Source of the DNA: Cloacimonetes bacterium UBA6081
GTDB lineage: Bacteria; Cloacimonadota; Cloacimonadia; Cloacimonadales; Cloacimonadaceae
DNA length: 27,535 nt
Assembly (NCBI GenBank): GCA_002428685.1
Contig: DIXL01000085.1
Coordinates: forward strand, 5,557 to 33,091
Direction of reading: 5' to 3'
This document shows, in pieces, positions 1 to 7,166 of the stretch (within the stretch, counting starts at the first letter, position 1; the number at the start of each line of letters is the position of its first letter). Under the pieces are notes generated by a model. It was not told the origin of the DNA and searched no databases. It saw only the letters and a program-made list of their open reading frames with translations. Made by a program: the position numbers and the translations under genes.

Positions 1-119
1 TTGTTTATTCTTGACCTTGCGGTCATATAATCAAGGGTTCATCCAGTTCAATTCTGCTTTTCTCACTATCAACAAAAAACCGTTTATCACGAAAAATAGC
101 TATTCCAATACCTCAAGCC

Positions 120-149
120 AGTATTTTTCTTATCCCTGTTTTCTGTCAA
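120..149 (-). promoter_or_regulatory. Candidate sigma-70 promoter reading left, out of the window
   Basis: On the minus strand a perfect TTGACA (complement of 144-149) is followed after 18 bp by AATACT (complement of 120-125), which matches 4 of 6 consensus positions. It would drive a gene beyond the left edge, which cannot be seen. The -10 is weak and the call rests on consensus matching only. Confidence 0.25.
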
Positions 150-285
150 GACACTTTATTAGAATAAACATAGGGATTGCGTAGCTAACCATAATCTTCT
201 GTTACAAACAACCCACATAACTACTACACTATCGCTTAGAGCACAGCAGACCCTTGCTTGCTCATCCCCTCTTCCCCATCCAAGG

Positions 286-334
286 ATTATCCCGAACACA
301 ACCTGAACAAAGCTAAGGTAGTGTTCAGGATAAT
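286..334. repeat. Inverted repeat, 14-bp arms (ATTATCCYGAACAC)
   Basis: The arms at 286-299 and 321-334 match in 13 of 14 positions and enclose a 21-nt loop. Weaker complementarity continues outward (CTCATCCC..TCTTCC on the left against GGAAGATTGGGTGAGAG on the right). No T-run follows on either strand, so a classical intrinsic terminator is not supported. It lies downstream of the guaA cluster and could be a dispersed palindromic repeat or a 3'-end-stabilising structure. Confidence 0.6.
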
Positions 335-373
335 GCCAGGAAGATTGGGTGAGAGTGTATAAGGAAGGAGCAG

Positions 374-487
374 CTAACGGCGTCCAATGGCGTAATAGCT
401 GAAGCCAAGCTCTTTTACTGCCTTAGGATCGTATTGATTGCGGCCATCAAGAATCACTAAAGATTGGCTAACTCTATTTGTTATTCT
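374..487 (-). pseudogene. 3' relic of a UDP-glucose 6-dehydrogenase gene
   Basis: Downstream of the guaA stop, and in the same frame, the minus strand reads VILDGRNQYDPKAVKEL then GFSYYAIGRR and a TAG stop (374-376). This pattern (hydrophobic strand, DGRN.YDP, GF.Y..IGR) is the C-terminal end of the UDP-glucose/GDP-mannose dehydrogenase family, which oxidises UDP-glucose to UDP-glucuronate. The family is normally 400-450 residues; only about 37 codons remain, with no start, NAD-binding domain or catalytic cysteine. The guaA 3' end directly abuts the relic, which points to a deletion or rearrangement that removed the rest. Family recognition rests on this short motif alone but the match is good. 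Confidence 0.7.
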
Positions 488-499
488 GTTAAAACCTGC

Positions 500-2035
500 T
501 TACTCCCACTCTATTGTAGCGGGTGGCTTGGAGCTGATGTCGTAAACGACTCTACTGATGCCTTTCACTTCGTTACTAATGCGGCTGGATACTTTTTTTA
601 GGAAGGCCAGAGGCAGCTCAGTCCAGTCGGCGGTCATGCCATCCACGCTGTTCACTGCACGCAAGGCACAAACTTGGTCGTAGCTGCGTTCATCGCCCAT
701 CACACCTACTGTTCTGATTGGCAATAGCACTGCGAAAGCTTGCCAGGTGGTGTTGTATAGCCCGCAGTTCCAAAGCTCGCTGATAAAGATTTCATCGGCT
801 TGTTGCAAAAGCTCAACTTTGTGGCTATCCACTGCACCCAAAATCCTTACCGCCAAACCAGGCCCGGGGAAGGGATGACGCTGCACCAGCGAATCGGGAA
901 GGCCAAGCGCAGAGCCAACTTCACGCACTTCATCCTTAAACAGTTCACGTAGTGGTTCCACCAGCTTCAGCTTCATTTTAGCGGGTAATCCGCCCACGTT
1001 GTGATGGCTTTTAATTGTTACCGAGGGGCCTGCAAAAGAAACGCTTTCAATTACATCGGGGTATAAAGTCCCTTGTGCCAGAAACTCTGCATCACTGTAT
1101 TCAGCGGCAACTTGTTCAAACACTTCCACAAATGTAGCCCCGATGATCTTTCTTTTGGTTTCGGGGTCAGATACGCCCTTTAGCTTTTGGAGAAACGTTT
1201 CGCCGGCATCCACAAAGCGAATATTGAGATCAGGATAGGGAGCAAAAAGCTCTTGCACCCTCTTGGCTTCGTTATAGCGCATTAAACCCGTATCCACAAA
1301 GATGGGGACAAGCCTGGGACCAATTGCACGATAGATCAGCGTAGCTGCCACAGATGAATCCACACCTCCGCTAAGGCCGAGGATAACTCTTTTGTTGCCT
1401 ACCTGAGCGCGGATTTTTAGCAGGCTTTCGGTTATGAACGAACCTGCTGTCCAATCCGGCTGCAAAGCTGCCACAGAGAAGAGAAAATTTGCGATAATCT
1501 GCTTTCCGGCGTGAGTATGCACAACTTCCGGATGGAATTGTAAGGCAAATAATGGTAAGGTTTTATGCTTAATGGCAGCACTGGGTGAATTGTCAGTTGT
1601 GGCTATTACTTCAAAAATTTCCGGTAAATCCGTAATGGTATCACCATGGCTCATCCATACTTGCTCAATAGCATTTAAGCCTGCAAATAGCTGCTCAGAA
1701 TTGTTCAGTTTTAGCTCGGCAAAGCCATATTCTCTTTTTTCGGAAGACACGATCTTTGCGCCAAACTGGCATGCTACAAGCTGCATTCCATAGCAAATGC
1801 CCAAAATTGGGATTCCAAGCTGCCAAATGGATTTGGCTGGAAATGGAGCTTTTTCATTGGTAATACTGAAGGGAGATCCGGATAAAATGATGGCATTAGG
1901 AGCAAAAGAGATTATTTGGTCTGAAGGTATGTTATAAGGATGTATCTCGCAAAATGTGTGTAAACTGCGCACGGTGCGTGCAATAAGCTGGGTGTATTGA
2001 GAACCGAAATCAAGGATTAATACTTTGCTGTGCAT
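500..2035 (-). CDS. guaA: GMP synthase, glutamine-hydrolysing
   Basis: Converts XMP to GMP using glutamine and ATP, the last step of guanine nucleotide synthesis in the cytoplasm. The 511-residue protein has the usual two-part layout. A class I glutamine amidotransferase occupies about 1-190, with nucleophile Cys81 in GICYGMQL and His168/Glu170 in QFHPEV. The ATP-pyrophosphatase domain starts near 205 with the PP-loop SGGVDSS (222-228), and the C-terminal dimerisation domain ends ATIEWE. Length is near the E. coli enzyme (525). The ATG at 2035 is supported by AGGAG 8 nt upstream. It is the last intact gene of a leftward cluster, 14 bp after the metallo-hydrolase gene. An SGSP replaces the more common SGGP of the glutaminase loop; otherwise it looks intact. 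Confidence 0.97.
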   Translation of the reverse strand: MHSKVLILDFGSQYTQLIARTVRSLHTFCEIHPYNIPSDQIISFAPNAIILSGSPFSITNEKAPFPAKSIWQLGIPILGICYGMQLVACQFGAKIVSSEKREYGFAELKLNNSEQLFAGLNAIEQVWMSHGDTITDLPEIFEVIATTDNSPSAAIKHKTLPLFALQFHPEVVHTHAGKQIIANFLFSVAALQPDWTAGSFITESLLKIRAQVGNKRVILGLSGGVDSSVAATLIYRAIGPRLVPIFVDTGLMRYNEAKRVQELFAPYPDLNIRFVDAGETFLQKLKGVSDPETKRKIIGATFVEVFEQVAAEYSDAEFLAQGTLYPDVIESVSFAGPSVTIKSHHNVGGLPAKMKLKLVEPLRELFKDEVREVGSALGLPDSLVQRHPFPGPGLAVRILGAVDSHKVELLQQADEIFISELWNCGLYNTTWQAFAVLLPIRTVGVMGDERSYDQVCALRAVNSVDGMTADWTELPLAFLKKVSSRISNEVKGISRVVYDISSKPPATIEWE

Positions 2036-2049
2036 TGTCTGATCTCCTC

Positions 2050-2676
2050 TTAATTGACAAAGGGGTTGTTTATCTTTTCCAACCCGATACTGGTGGTGGG
2101 ACCATGCCCCGGAAAAACCAGAATATCATCCGGTAAGATAAAGAGTTTTTCTTTTATTGATTTAATTATGTCGGTGTGGCTGCCACCGGGAAAATCGGTG
2201 CGTCCTATGCTCTGCTCAAAAAGGGTGTCTCCACTTATTAAATACTTGTCTATCAACAAACAAATACTACCCGCAGTATGGCCGGGGGTGTGGATCACCT
2301 TTAAAGTGTGATTGCCTAAGCAATATTTGTCGCCAGCGTTAAGCATAATATCCGCGCTTTTTAGCTTGAGATCGTAGCCCATATAGGTGCTCAAATTTTT
2401 CCTGTTGTCGATAAGCATATTGGCATCCAGCGGATGGATTGCCACGGGGCAGGAAAACAATGAAGCAAAGTAATTATTGCCGGCGATATGATCACCGTGT
2501 CCATGAGTGTTTATCACCAGTTTCAGTTTTACCTGTTTAGATTTTACAGTTTGTGCCATATCTTCAGACGGAACAGATGGATCAACCAGGACGGCATCCT
2601 TACTAAGGTCGTCCCACAAAAGATATGTATTTGTCTGATATTCTTTTAGCAGTATATAGCTTTCAATATGGATCAT
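2050..2676 (-). CDS. Metallo-beta-lactamase-fold hydrolase (glyoxalase II-like)
   Basis: A 208-residue single-domain protein of the MBL superfamily. Metal ligands visible in order are His58, His60, Asp62 and His63 (THGHGDH), His133 (TPGHTAGS), Asp150 (SGDTLF) and His191 (FPGHGP). The segment GRTDFPGG after the Asp ligand is typical of the YcbL/glyoxalase II-like branch, whose members hydrolyse thioesters such as S-lactoylglutathione or act on unknown substrates. It lacks the long C-terminal domain of true GloB, so the substrate is uncertain. No signal peptide, so cytosolic. The start has AGGTG 7 nt upstream. It sits 13 bp after the PP-loop gene and 14 bp before guaA, consistent with co-transcription. 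Confidence 0.9.
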   Translation of the reverse strand: MIHIESYILLKEYQTNTYLLWDDLSKDAVLVDPSVPSEDMAQTVKSKQVKLKLVINTHGHGDHIAGNNYFASLFSCPVAIHPLDANMLIDNRKNLSTYMGYDLKLKSADIMLNAGDKYCLGNHTLKVIHTPGHTAGSICLLIDKYLISGDTLFEQSIGRTDFPGGSHTDIIKSIKEKLFILPDDILVFPGHGPTTSIGLEKINNPFVN

Positions 2677-2689
2677 AGTATTACACCTA

Positions 2690-3688
2690 TCAATATGTTA
2701 TTTGATATTTTAAGCATGTTTCTCTATCAGCTTTTTGGCCAATATATTCTTTGTCCGGCCCCACTTGTTTACCACCCTTAAATAGTTGAACGATAAGAGG
2801 TTCACCGTCATTAACCTTGTGATGGTAAGAATAAAATATTCCAAGGGCAAGCTGTAACAGATGTTCATCCGGTTCACCGCCTACAACCAAGCCCAAAGGA
2901 CCAAATATCTGCTTGGCAATAACCCGGTAACCATCGGTAAACAGAGCTTCCAAAGCATTGTTATCCTCTTCGTTGCGGCCTACAATCAGCTTTGTGTCTT
3001 CACTGAGGCGAAAATGCCTTCCATAGGCCAATAGTTCCAGATTATCAAGGCTTTCCTGTCCCCTATCCATTAAATCTTTCAGCCTCAAACAGTAATTCCG
3101 GTCTGTTAAAAGGCAGCCACCAGCGGGTGAAGGGAAGTTTTTTACACCCAATTGGGTTGCCAGGTTTAGCTGGGCATATCTGCCTCTTCCGTGAAAATCG
3201 AGCAAGTCATTGGGTAAAACCCAGCCTTCTCTAACCGGTTTCGTTGGCGTTAGATGCAATTGGGATAGAGGGCGAACGATTAGATCGCGCACTCCGCTAA
3301 GTTTGGCAACGCTGTCTAAAGCATCCCGCCGTTGGCTCATTGGTCTTTGACCCAAAACCTCACCACTGATAAGAAAATCAGCCTGTTTGGCTTCCAAGAG
3401 CTCCGCTGCCTTGCGAAACATGAAGCCATGACAATCCACACAAGGGTTCAGGTGTTTTCCAAAGCCATAGATGGGATTGTATAATAACTTTTGGTGATCA
3501 GCGGAAACATCTATCACTTCAAGTTCTATATCATTTTCCCGGGCAGATTGTATTGCCCGTTCAGCCAATAAATACGGGGCACGGAAGAAAACCGGAGCTA
3601 CAGAGAAGCCTCTGTGTTGCATCCATTTTACTGCCAATATACTATCCAGCCCTCCCGAAAACAGGGCAATGATTCTTTTATCTCTCAT
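2690..3688 (-). CDS. PP-loop ATPase, MnmA/ThiI-like putative tRNA sulfurtransferase
   Basis: The N-terminal PP-loop SGGLDS (residues 11-16 from this start) binds and splits ATP to activate a nucleobase, as in tRNA thiolases. A CVDCH pair about 70 residues later and PAGGCLLTD near the middle are features of the ThiI/MnmA-related family often annotated as tRNA(5-methylaminomethyl-2-thiouridylate) methyltransferase-like. The C-terminal ~100 residues resemble the small NFACT-R-type RNA-binding domain joined to that family. Its substrate tRNA position is unknown. I chose ATG 3688 (332 residues) because the PP-loop usually lies near the N-terminus and AAAGG lies 10 nt upstream. The frame remains open to a TTG at 3745 whose best Shine-Dalgarno match is 16 nt away. 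First gene of the leftward guaA cluster; stop is TGA followed at once by TAG. Confidence 0.8.
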   Translation of the reverse strand: MRDKRIIALFSGGLDSILAVKWMQHRGFSVAPVFFRAPYLLAERAIQSARENDIELEVIDVSADHQKLLYNPIYGFGKHLNPCVDCHGFMFRKAAELLEAKQADFLISGEVLGQRPMSQRRDALDSVAKLSGVRDLIVRPLSQLHLTPTKPVREGWVLPNDLLDFHGRGRYAQLNLATQLGVKNFPSPAGGCLLTDRNYCLRLKDLMDRGQESLDNLELLAYGRHFRLSEDTKLIVGRNEEDNNALEALFTDGYRVIAKQIFGPLGLVVGGEPDEHLLQLALGIFYSYHHKVNDGEPLIVQLFKGGKQVGPDKEYIGQKADRETCLKYQITY

Positions 3689-3745
3689 GCATTCAAAGCC
3701 TTTGAGAGAAGGGATTTTGTCAAGCTCGGATATTTGGTGTGCCAA

Positions 3746-3884
3746 AATACATCATAAAGAGGTTCCTGTGTGCTATTGGATGAAGCAATACTGAAACTAC
3801 TTGACATAAAGCTTGGGTTTGGAATTGCATGATTGTAAAGGGTGAAGTAGTCTCACCCAATTATAGCTTTTTAGGAGACCAACC
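3746..3884. promoter_or_regulatory. Divergent intergenic region with promoter-like motifs
   Basis: This 139-196 bp gap separates the leftward guaA cluster from the rightward GNAT-holB-murJ-uvrC run. A perfect TTGACA lies at 3801-3806 on the plus strand, but no good -10 stands 16-18 bp away. Overlapping it, TTGG (3813-3816) and TTGCA (3825-3829) have the GG-N10-GC spacing of a sigma-54 site while lacking the CACG core. A GGGTGA/TCACCC hairpin (3840-3858, 7-nt loop) lies in the presumed leader, followed by AGGAG (3873-3877), 7 nt before the GNAT ATG. A promoter for the operon must be here; which motif serves is unclear. Confidence 0.35.
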
Positions 3885-4490
3885 ATGAAATACTTTCGAA
3901 AATTGATTGGAGAAAAGTGCTATCTTTCTCCTGTTTCAATGGAAGATGTGGAAAAATATACGGAATGGGTTAACGACTTGGAATTGGGTCAGTTTATGTT
4001 GTTTTCTTCTTCCATAGTGGGTATGGAAAAAGAACGGGAATTGCTGCATAAACTAACCTCGCAGGATAACATCTTTGCCATCGTGGAGAAAGATACTAAC
4101 AAAGCCATTGGGAATTGCGGCTTGCACGAATTAGACAGCGTTCACCGGCGTGCCACCATGGGGATATTCATAGGAGAAAAAACCTTTTGGAACCAAGGAA
4201 TTGGCACAGAAGCCACCATTCTGTTATTGGATTATGCCTTCAATATCTTGAACCTGAATAGCATAAATCTGGATGTGTATGGATACAACAAACGCGCTGT
4301 GCAGTGCTATGAAAAGGTTGGATTCAAATATGCCGGTAAGAAACGCGAGTATTTTTTTATGGCTGGAAAATATCATGATGTGCTGATGTATGATATCTTA
4401 GCCTCAGAATTTGTTAGCCCTTACGTTCAAAAAGTATTTGAATATAGCACAAGCGACATTGCCGGTCGCAGTAAGATAACCATAGTATAG
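3885..4490 (+). CDS. GNAT-family N-acetyltransferase, RimJ/RimL type
   Basis: A 201-residue acyl-CoA N-acyltransferase. The acetyl-CoA pyrophosphate-binding motif A is WNQGIGTEATILLLDYAF (around residues 104-122), followed by the typical motif B NKRAVQCYEKVGF and a YHDVLMYDIL-like ending, the pattern of RimJ/RimL-like proteins that acetylate ribosomal protein N-termini, amino acids or small amines. The true substrate cannot be read from sequence. A tail of about 25 residues after the domain has no recognisable feature. AGGAG lies 7 nt before the ATG. The stop TAG is directly followed by the holB ATG, so the two are almost surely translationally coupled. It heads the operon-like run, though a functional tie to replication genes is not evident. 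Confidence 0.88.
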   Translation: MKYFRKLIGEKCYLSPVSMEDVEKYTEWVNDLELGQFMLFSSSIVGMEKERELLHKLTSQDNIFAIVEKDTNKAIGNCGLHELDSVHRRATMGIFIGEKTFWNQGIGTEATILLLDYAFNILNLNSINLDVYGYNKRAVQCYEKVGFKYAGKKREYFFMAGKYHDVLMYDILASEFVSPYVQKVFEYSTSDIAGRSKITIV

Positions 4491-5603
4491 ATGTTTCGCA
4501 AAATCAAGGGTCAGGAATCTACGCTTGAGCTTTTACAAAAAGCAATAGAGCACGATCGCATATCCCAAGCATACCTTTTTCATGGCTCCGATGGAGTTGG
4601 CAAGTTTATGACCGCCCTTTACTTTGGAATGGCAGTAAACTGTGCCGCAATAAACCAGCTAAAGCCATGTGGTATATGCTCTTCCTGTCATAAATTCTTA
4701 TCTTTGGAGCATCCTGATTTTCTCTACGTATTCCCCACCCCGATATTGAATCTCAACGCTGAAGGCGAAATAAAAAACTCTGACGTGGCAAAGCAGTATC
4801 AGGCTTATCTGAAGAACAAAATCAGCACTCCCTGGCAGGAATTTTTCTTTAAAGAAATTACTGAGATCCGCAAAGAAAGCATTGGCTTGCTGTCCAAGCG
4901 ACTGGAACTTTCCATTCACGAAGCAAGATACCGGATCGTGATCATCGAAAATGCAGACATGATGAACATACCCACTGCCAATGCCTTTTTGAAAACCTTG
5001 GAAGAACCTCCTTCCGACACAGTGATCATCATGATTACCGAGCGCATGCAAATGATGCTGCCAACCATAATATCTCGCACACAACCTGTCTATTTTAAGC
5101 CACTTACGCGCGGTATTGTAGAAAGCATTCTTATTAACCAGTTTGAAGTGAGTGATGCCCTGGCCAGAACTGCATCCCGGATAAGTGCCGGCAATTTGAA
5201 AACAGCTATCAGAATCGGCTCGGATAATGCTTCACCCTTAAGGGACTGGGCATTTGAAATAATCACCCTGGCGGCAAAAAGTGATGAACTGGGCTTTTTA
5301 GCATTAATGGACAAGAATAAGGACAGACAAAAAAAAGACCAACTGATCGAGCTGCTAAAATATGTGCGCATTATTATTAGTGATCTTGCCACGCTATCCA
5401 CAGAATCCGAAACAGATATAACCAATATCGACATGATAGACACCTTGAAAGACATAGCCAAAAACAAGACAGAATTAAGCAGTAAAACCTACGAATATCT
5501 GCTCTGGCTGGAAGACCTAAACCGCAAGATTGATGGCAATGTGAACCTAAATTTGGTGATCTTGAATCTGTTTCTGAAAACCAAAAACCTGTTGAGTGCG
5601 TAA
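4491..5603 (+). CDS. holB: DNA polymerase III delta-prime subunit
   Basis: Clamp-loader subunit that helps open the beta clamp and load it on primed DNA. This 370-residue AAA+-type protein has a degenerate Walker A, GSDGVGKF (32-39), where the usual Ser/Thr after Lys38 is Phe. The zinc-module cysteines follow as Cys51, Cys60, Cys63 and Cys66. Later come a Walker B-like stretch ending in ENADMM, the sensor region LKTLEEPPSDT and an SRTQ motif in place of the arginine-finger SRC. The loss of a strict Walker A fits delta-prime, which is often not an active ATPase. The gene starts on the base after the GNAT stop and ends on the base before murJ, with no intergenic DNA on either side. Confidence 0.92.
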   Translation: MFRKIKGQESTLELLQKAIEHDRISQAYLFHGSDGVGKFMTALYFGMAVNCAAINQLKPCGICSSCHKFLSLEHPDFLYVFPTPILNLNAEGEIKNSDVAKQYQAYLKNKISTPWQEFFFKEITEIRKESIGLLSKRLELSIHEARYRIVIIENADMMNIPTANAFLKTLEEPPSDTVIIMITERMQMMLPTIISRTQPVYFKPLTRGIVESILINQFEVSDALARTASRISAGNLKTAIRIGSDNASPLRDWAFEIITLAAKSDELGFLALMDKNKDRQKKDQLIELLKYVRIIISDLATLSTESETDITNIDMIDTLKDIAKNKTELSSKTYEYLLWLEDLNRKIDGNVNLNLVILNLFLKTKNLLSA

Positions 5604-7166
5604 ATGAGCCAAGCCAAGCTGGCAAAAAACATCAGCGTGATGTCCATAGCAATCTTTCTCAGTAGGATTTTGGGGTTGGTGCGCGACCAGGTGATGGCAT
5701 ACTTCTTTGGGACGAGCTATATCAATGATGCTTTCAACGTTGGCTACAATATCCCCAATCTTTTACGACGGCTATTTGGTGAAGGAGCACTTTCCACTGC
5801 CTTTGTGCCTATATATAATGAGATTGGACACCATGAGGGCAAAGGCAAACAGATAGATTTTGCCCTAAATCTGCTAAGTATTCTAACCTTTATTCTCTTG
5901 ATTCTCACCGTCATAGGCATTTTTTGTGCGCCAATAATTGTGAAGCTACTATATCCCGGCTTAGCTCCTCACACCAGCCTTTTAGCCATTAAACTCACCC
6001 GCATCATCTTTCCCTATCTGTTCTTTATTGGGCTTTCAAGCACTTATATCGCAATCTTGAATTCGCATGACTATTTTTTTATGACAGGCTTGTCGTCTGC
6101 GCTGTTGAATATAGGCATGATTTTGACAGTATTGGTTCCCTATTATAGATTTGGCTTACGCGGAGAGCAATTGATAGTGTGGGCCGGATGGGGAGTTCTG
6201 TTGGGCGGTTTTCTGCAAACGGTGGTCAACTTACCCTATTTGAAAAAGGTTGGCTATCGCTGGGCTGTTTATCTGCGATTTGGTTCTGTGGCAATGACGC
6301 AATTGTGGAGACGTTTTATTCCCTCTATGATCGGCATTGGAGTAAGGGAAATAAATTTAATTGCAGACAGCCTGATGGCTTCTTTTTTGCCAATTGGTTC
6401 CATTACCGCCTTGGGATTTGGCAACCGCCTGATGCAGCTTCCCTTAGGCATCTTTGCCATCTCTGCCGGAACAGCTATTTTGCCGCTTTACTCACGCTGC
6501 GTAAATAATAAGGCTTATGATGAACTATCTGATAGCATGCGGTTTACCGCGTTGTCGCTAACCTATCTGATGCTTCCTATTACCACCATTATCATCGCCC
6601 TGGGAAACGATTTTGTGAGCATTCTGTTTCAGAGTGGGGCATTTGATTCCCAAGCAGCTTGGATGACATCCCAAGCTCTGGTTTATTATGCTTTGGGATT
6701 GGTTTTTTTTAGCCTGAACCAAACTATAACGCCTTTGTTCTATGCCAATAAGGATACGAAAACTCCTGTAAAGATTGCCGCTGTAATGGTGGCGATCAAT
6801 ATCACGTTGAACTTCATTCTAATGCAGTTTATGGCACATCGGGGTTTGGCATTATCTACTTCCATCACCGCCATGTTAAACTACTTTACTTTGCTCTATT
6901 TTATCAGGAAAAAGCTCCCACAGGTTAGTTTTAAAGGGTTAGCAGGAAACATAATCAAAACTTTCCTGCTTTGTGTTCTGCTGTTTTGCATGCTGTATTT
7001 GGCAAAAGACCTCTACTCTACTACCGATAGAATGAATCTACTAATTAAAGATGCCGTGCTCTCGCTATTGGCTTTTGCGGTTTTTTACCTATTGGGTTTA
7101 CTAATAAAACTGGATTATCTGAACTCCTTTGGAATTAGCCTATGCAAGCACCTACTAAAGAAATAG
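5604..7166 (+). CDS. murJ: Lipid II flippase MurJ
   Basis: Inner-membrane flippase that moves the peptidoglycan precursor lipid II to the periplasmic face. The 520-residue protein is hydrophobic throughout, compatible with the 14 transmembrane helices of the MOP/MviN family. It carries the N-terminal signature SRILGLVRDQVMAYFFG, the loop YNIPNLLRRLFGEGALS and FVPIYNE. The second half also shows family features, including FGNRLMQLPLGIFAISAGTA and the FQSGAFD loop. Its ATG follows the holB TAA immediately, and its last 25 nt overlap the start of uvrC. It is intact and near the family length of 500-530. Confidence 0.95.
   Translation: MSQAKLAKNISVMSIAIFLSRILGLVRDQVMAYFFGTSYINDAFNVGYNIPNLLRRLFGEGALSTAFVPIYNEIGHHEGKGKQIDFALNLLSILTFILLILTVIGIFCAPIIVKLLYPGLAPHTSLLAIKLTRIIFPYLFFIGLSSTYIAILNSHDYFFMTGLSSALLNIGMILTVLVPYYRFGLRGEQLIVWAGWGVLLGGFLQTVVNLPYLKKVGYRWAVYLRFGSVAMTQLWRRFIPSMIGIGVREINLIADSLMASFLPIGSITALGFGNRLMQLPLGIFAISAGTAILPLYSRCVNNKAYDELSDSMRFTALSLTYLMLPITTIIIALGNDFVSILFQSGAFDSQAAWMTSQALVYYALGLVFFSLNQTITPLFYANKDTKTPVKIAAVMVAINITLNFILMQFMAHRGLALSTSITAMLNYFTLLYFIRKKLPQVSFKGLAGNIIKTFLLCVLLFCMLYLAKDLYSTTDRMNLLIKDAVLSLLAFAVFYLLGLLIKLDYLNSFGISLCKHLLKK

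Larger units (their letters stand above)
1..373. other. Noncoding region with no recognisable gene
   Basis: No open frame here has a credible start, Shine-Dalgarno site and protein-like composition on either strand. The stretch holds a leftward promoter candidate (120-149), a short GACC-TTGC-GGTC palindrome near 13-24 and the inverted repeat at 286-334. It lies directly beyond the relic of a UDP-glucose dehydrogenase gene, so it may be eroded former coding DNA, but I cannot read any further protein homology in it. Confidence 0.5.

Noticed and set aside
1..31. TATAAT at 26-31 as a promoter -10
   Set aside because: The TTGACC at 11-16 is only 9 bp away and TTGTTT at 1-6 is 19 bp away with a poor match; no gene start follows on the plus strand.
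286..334. Intrinsic terminator of the guaA cluster
   Set aside because: The stem has a 21-nt loop and no T-run on either strand, so it was recorded as an inverted repeat only.
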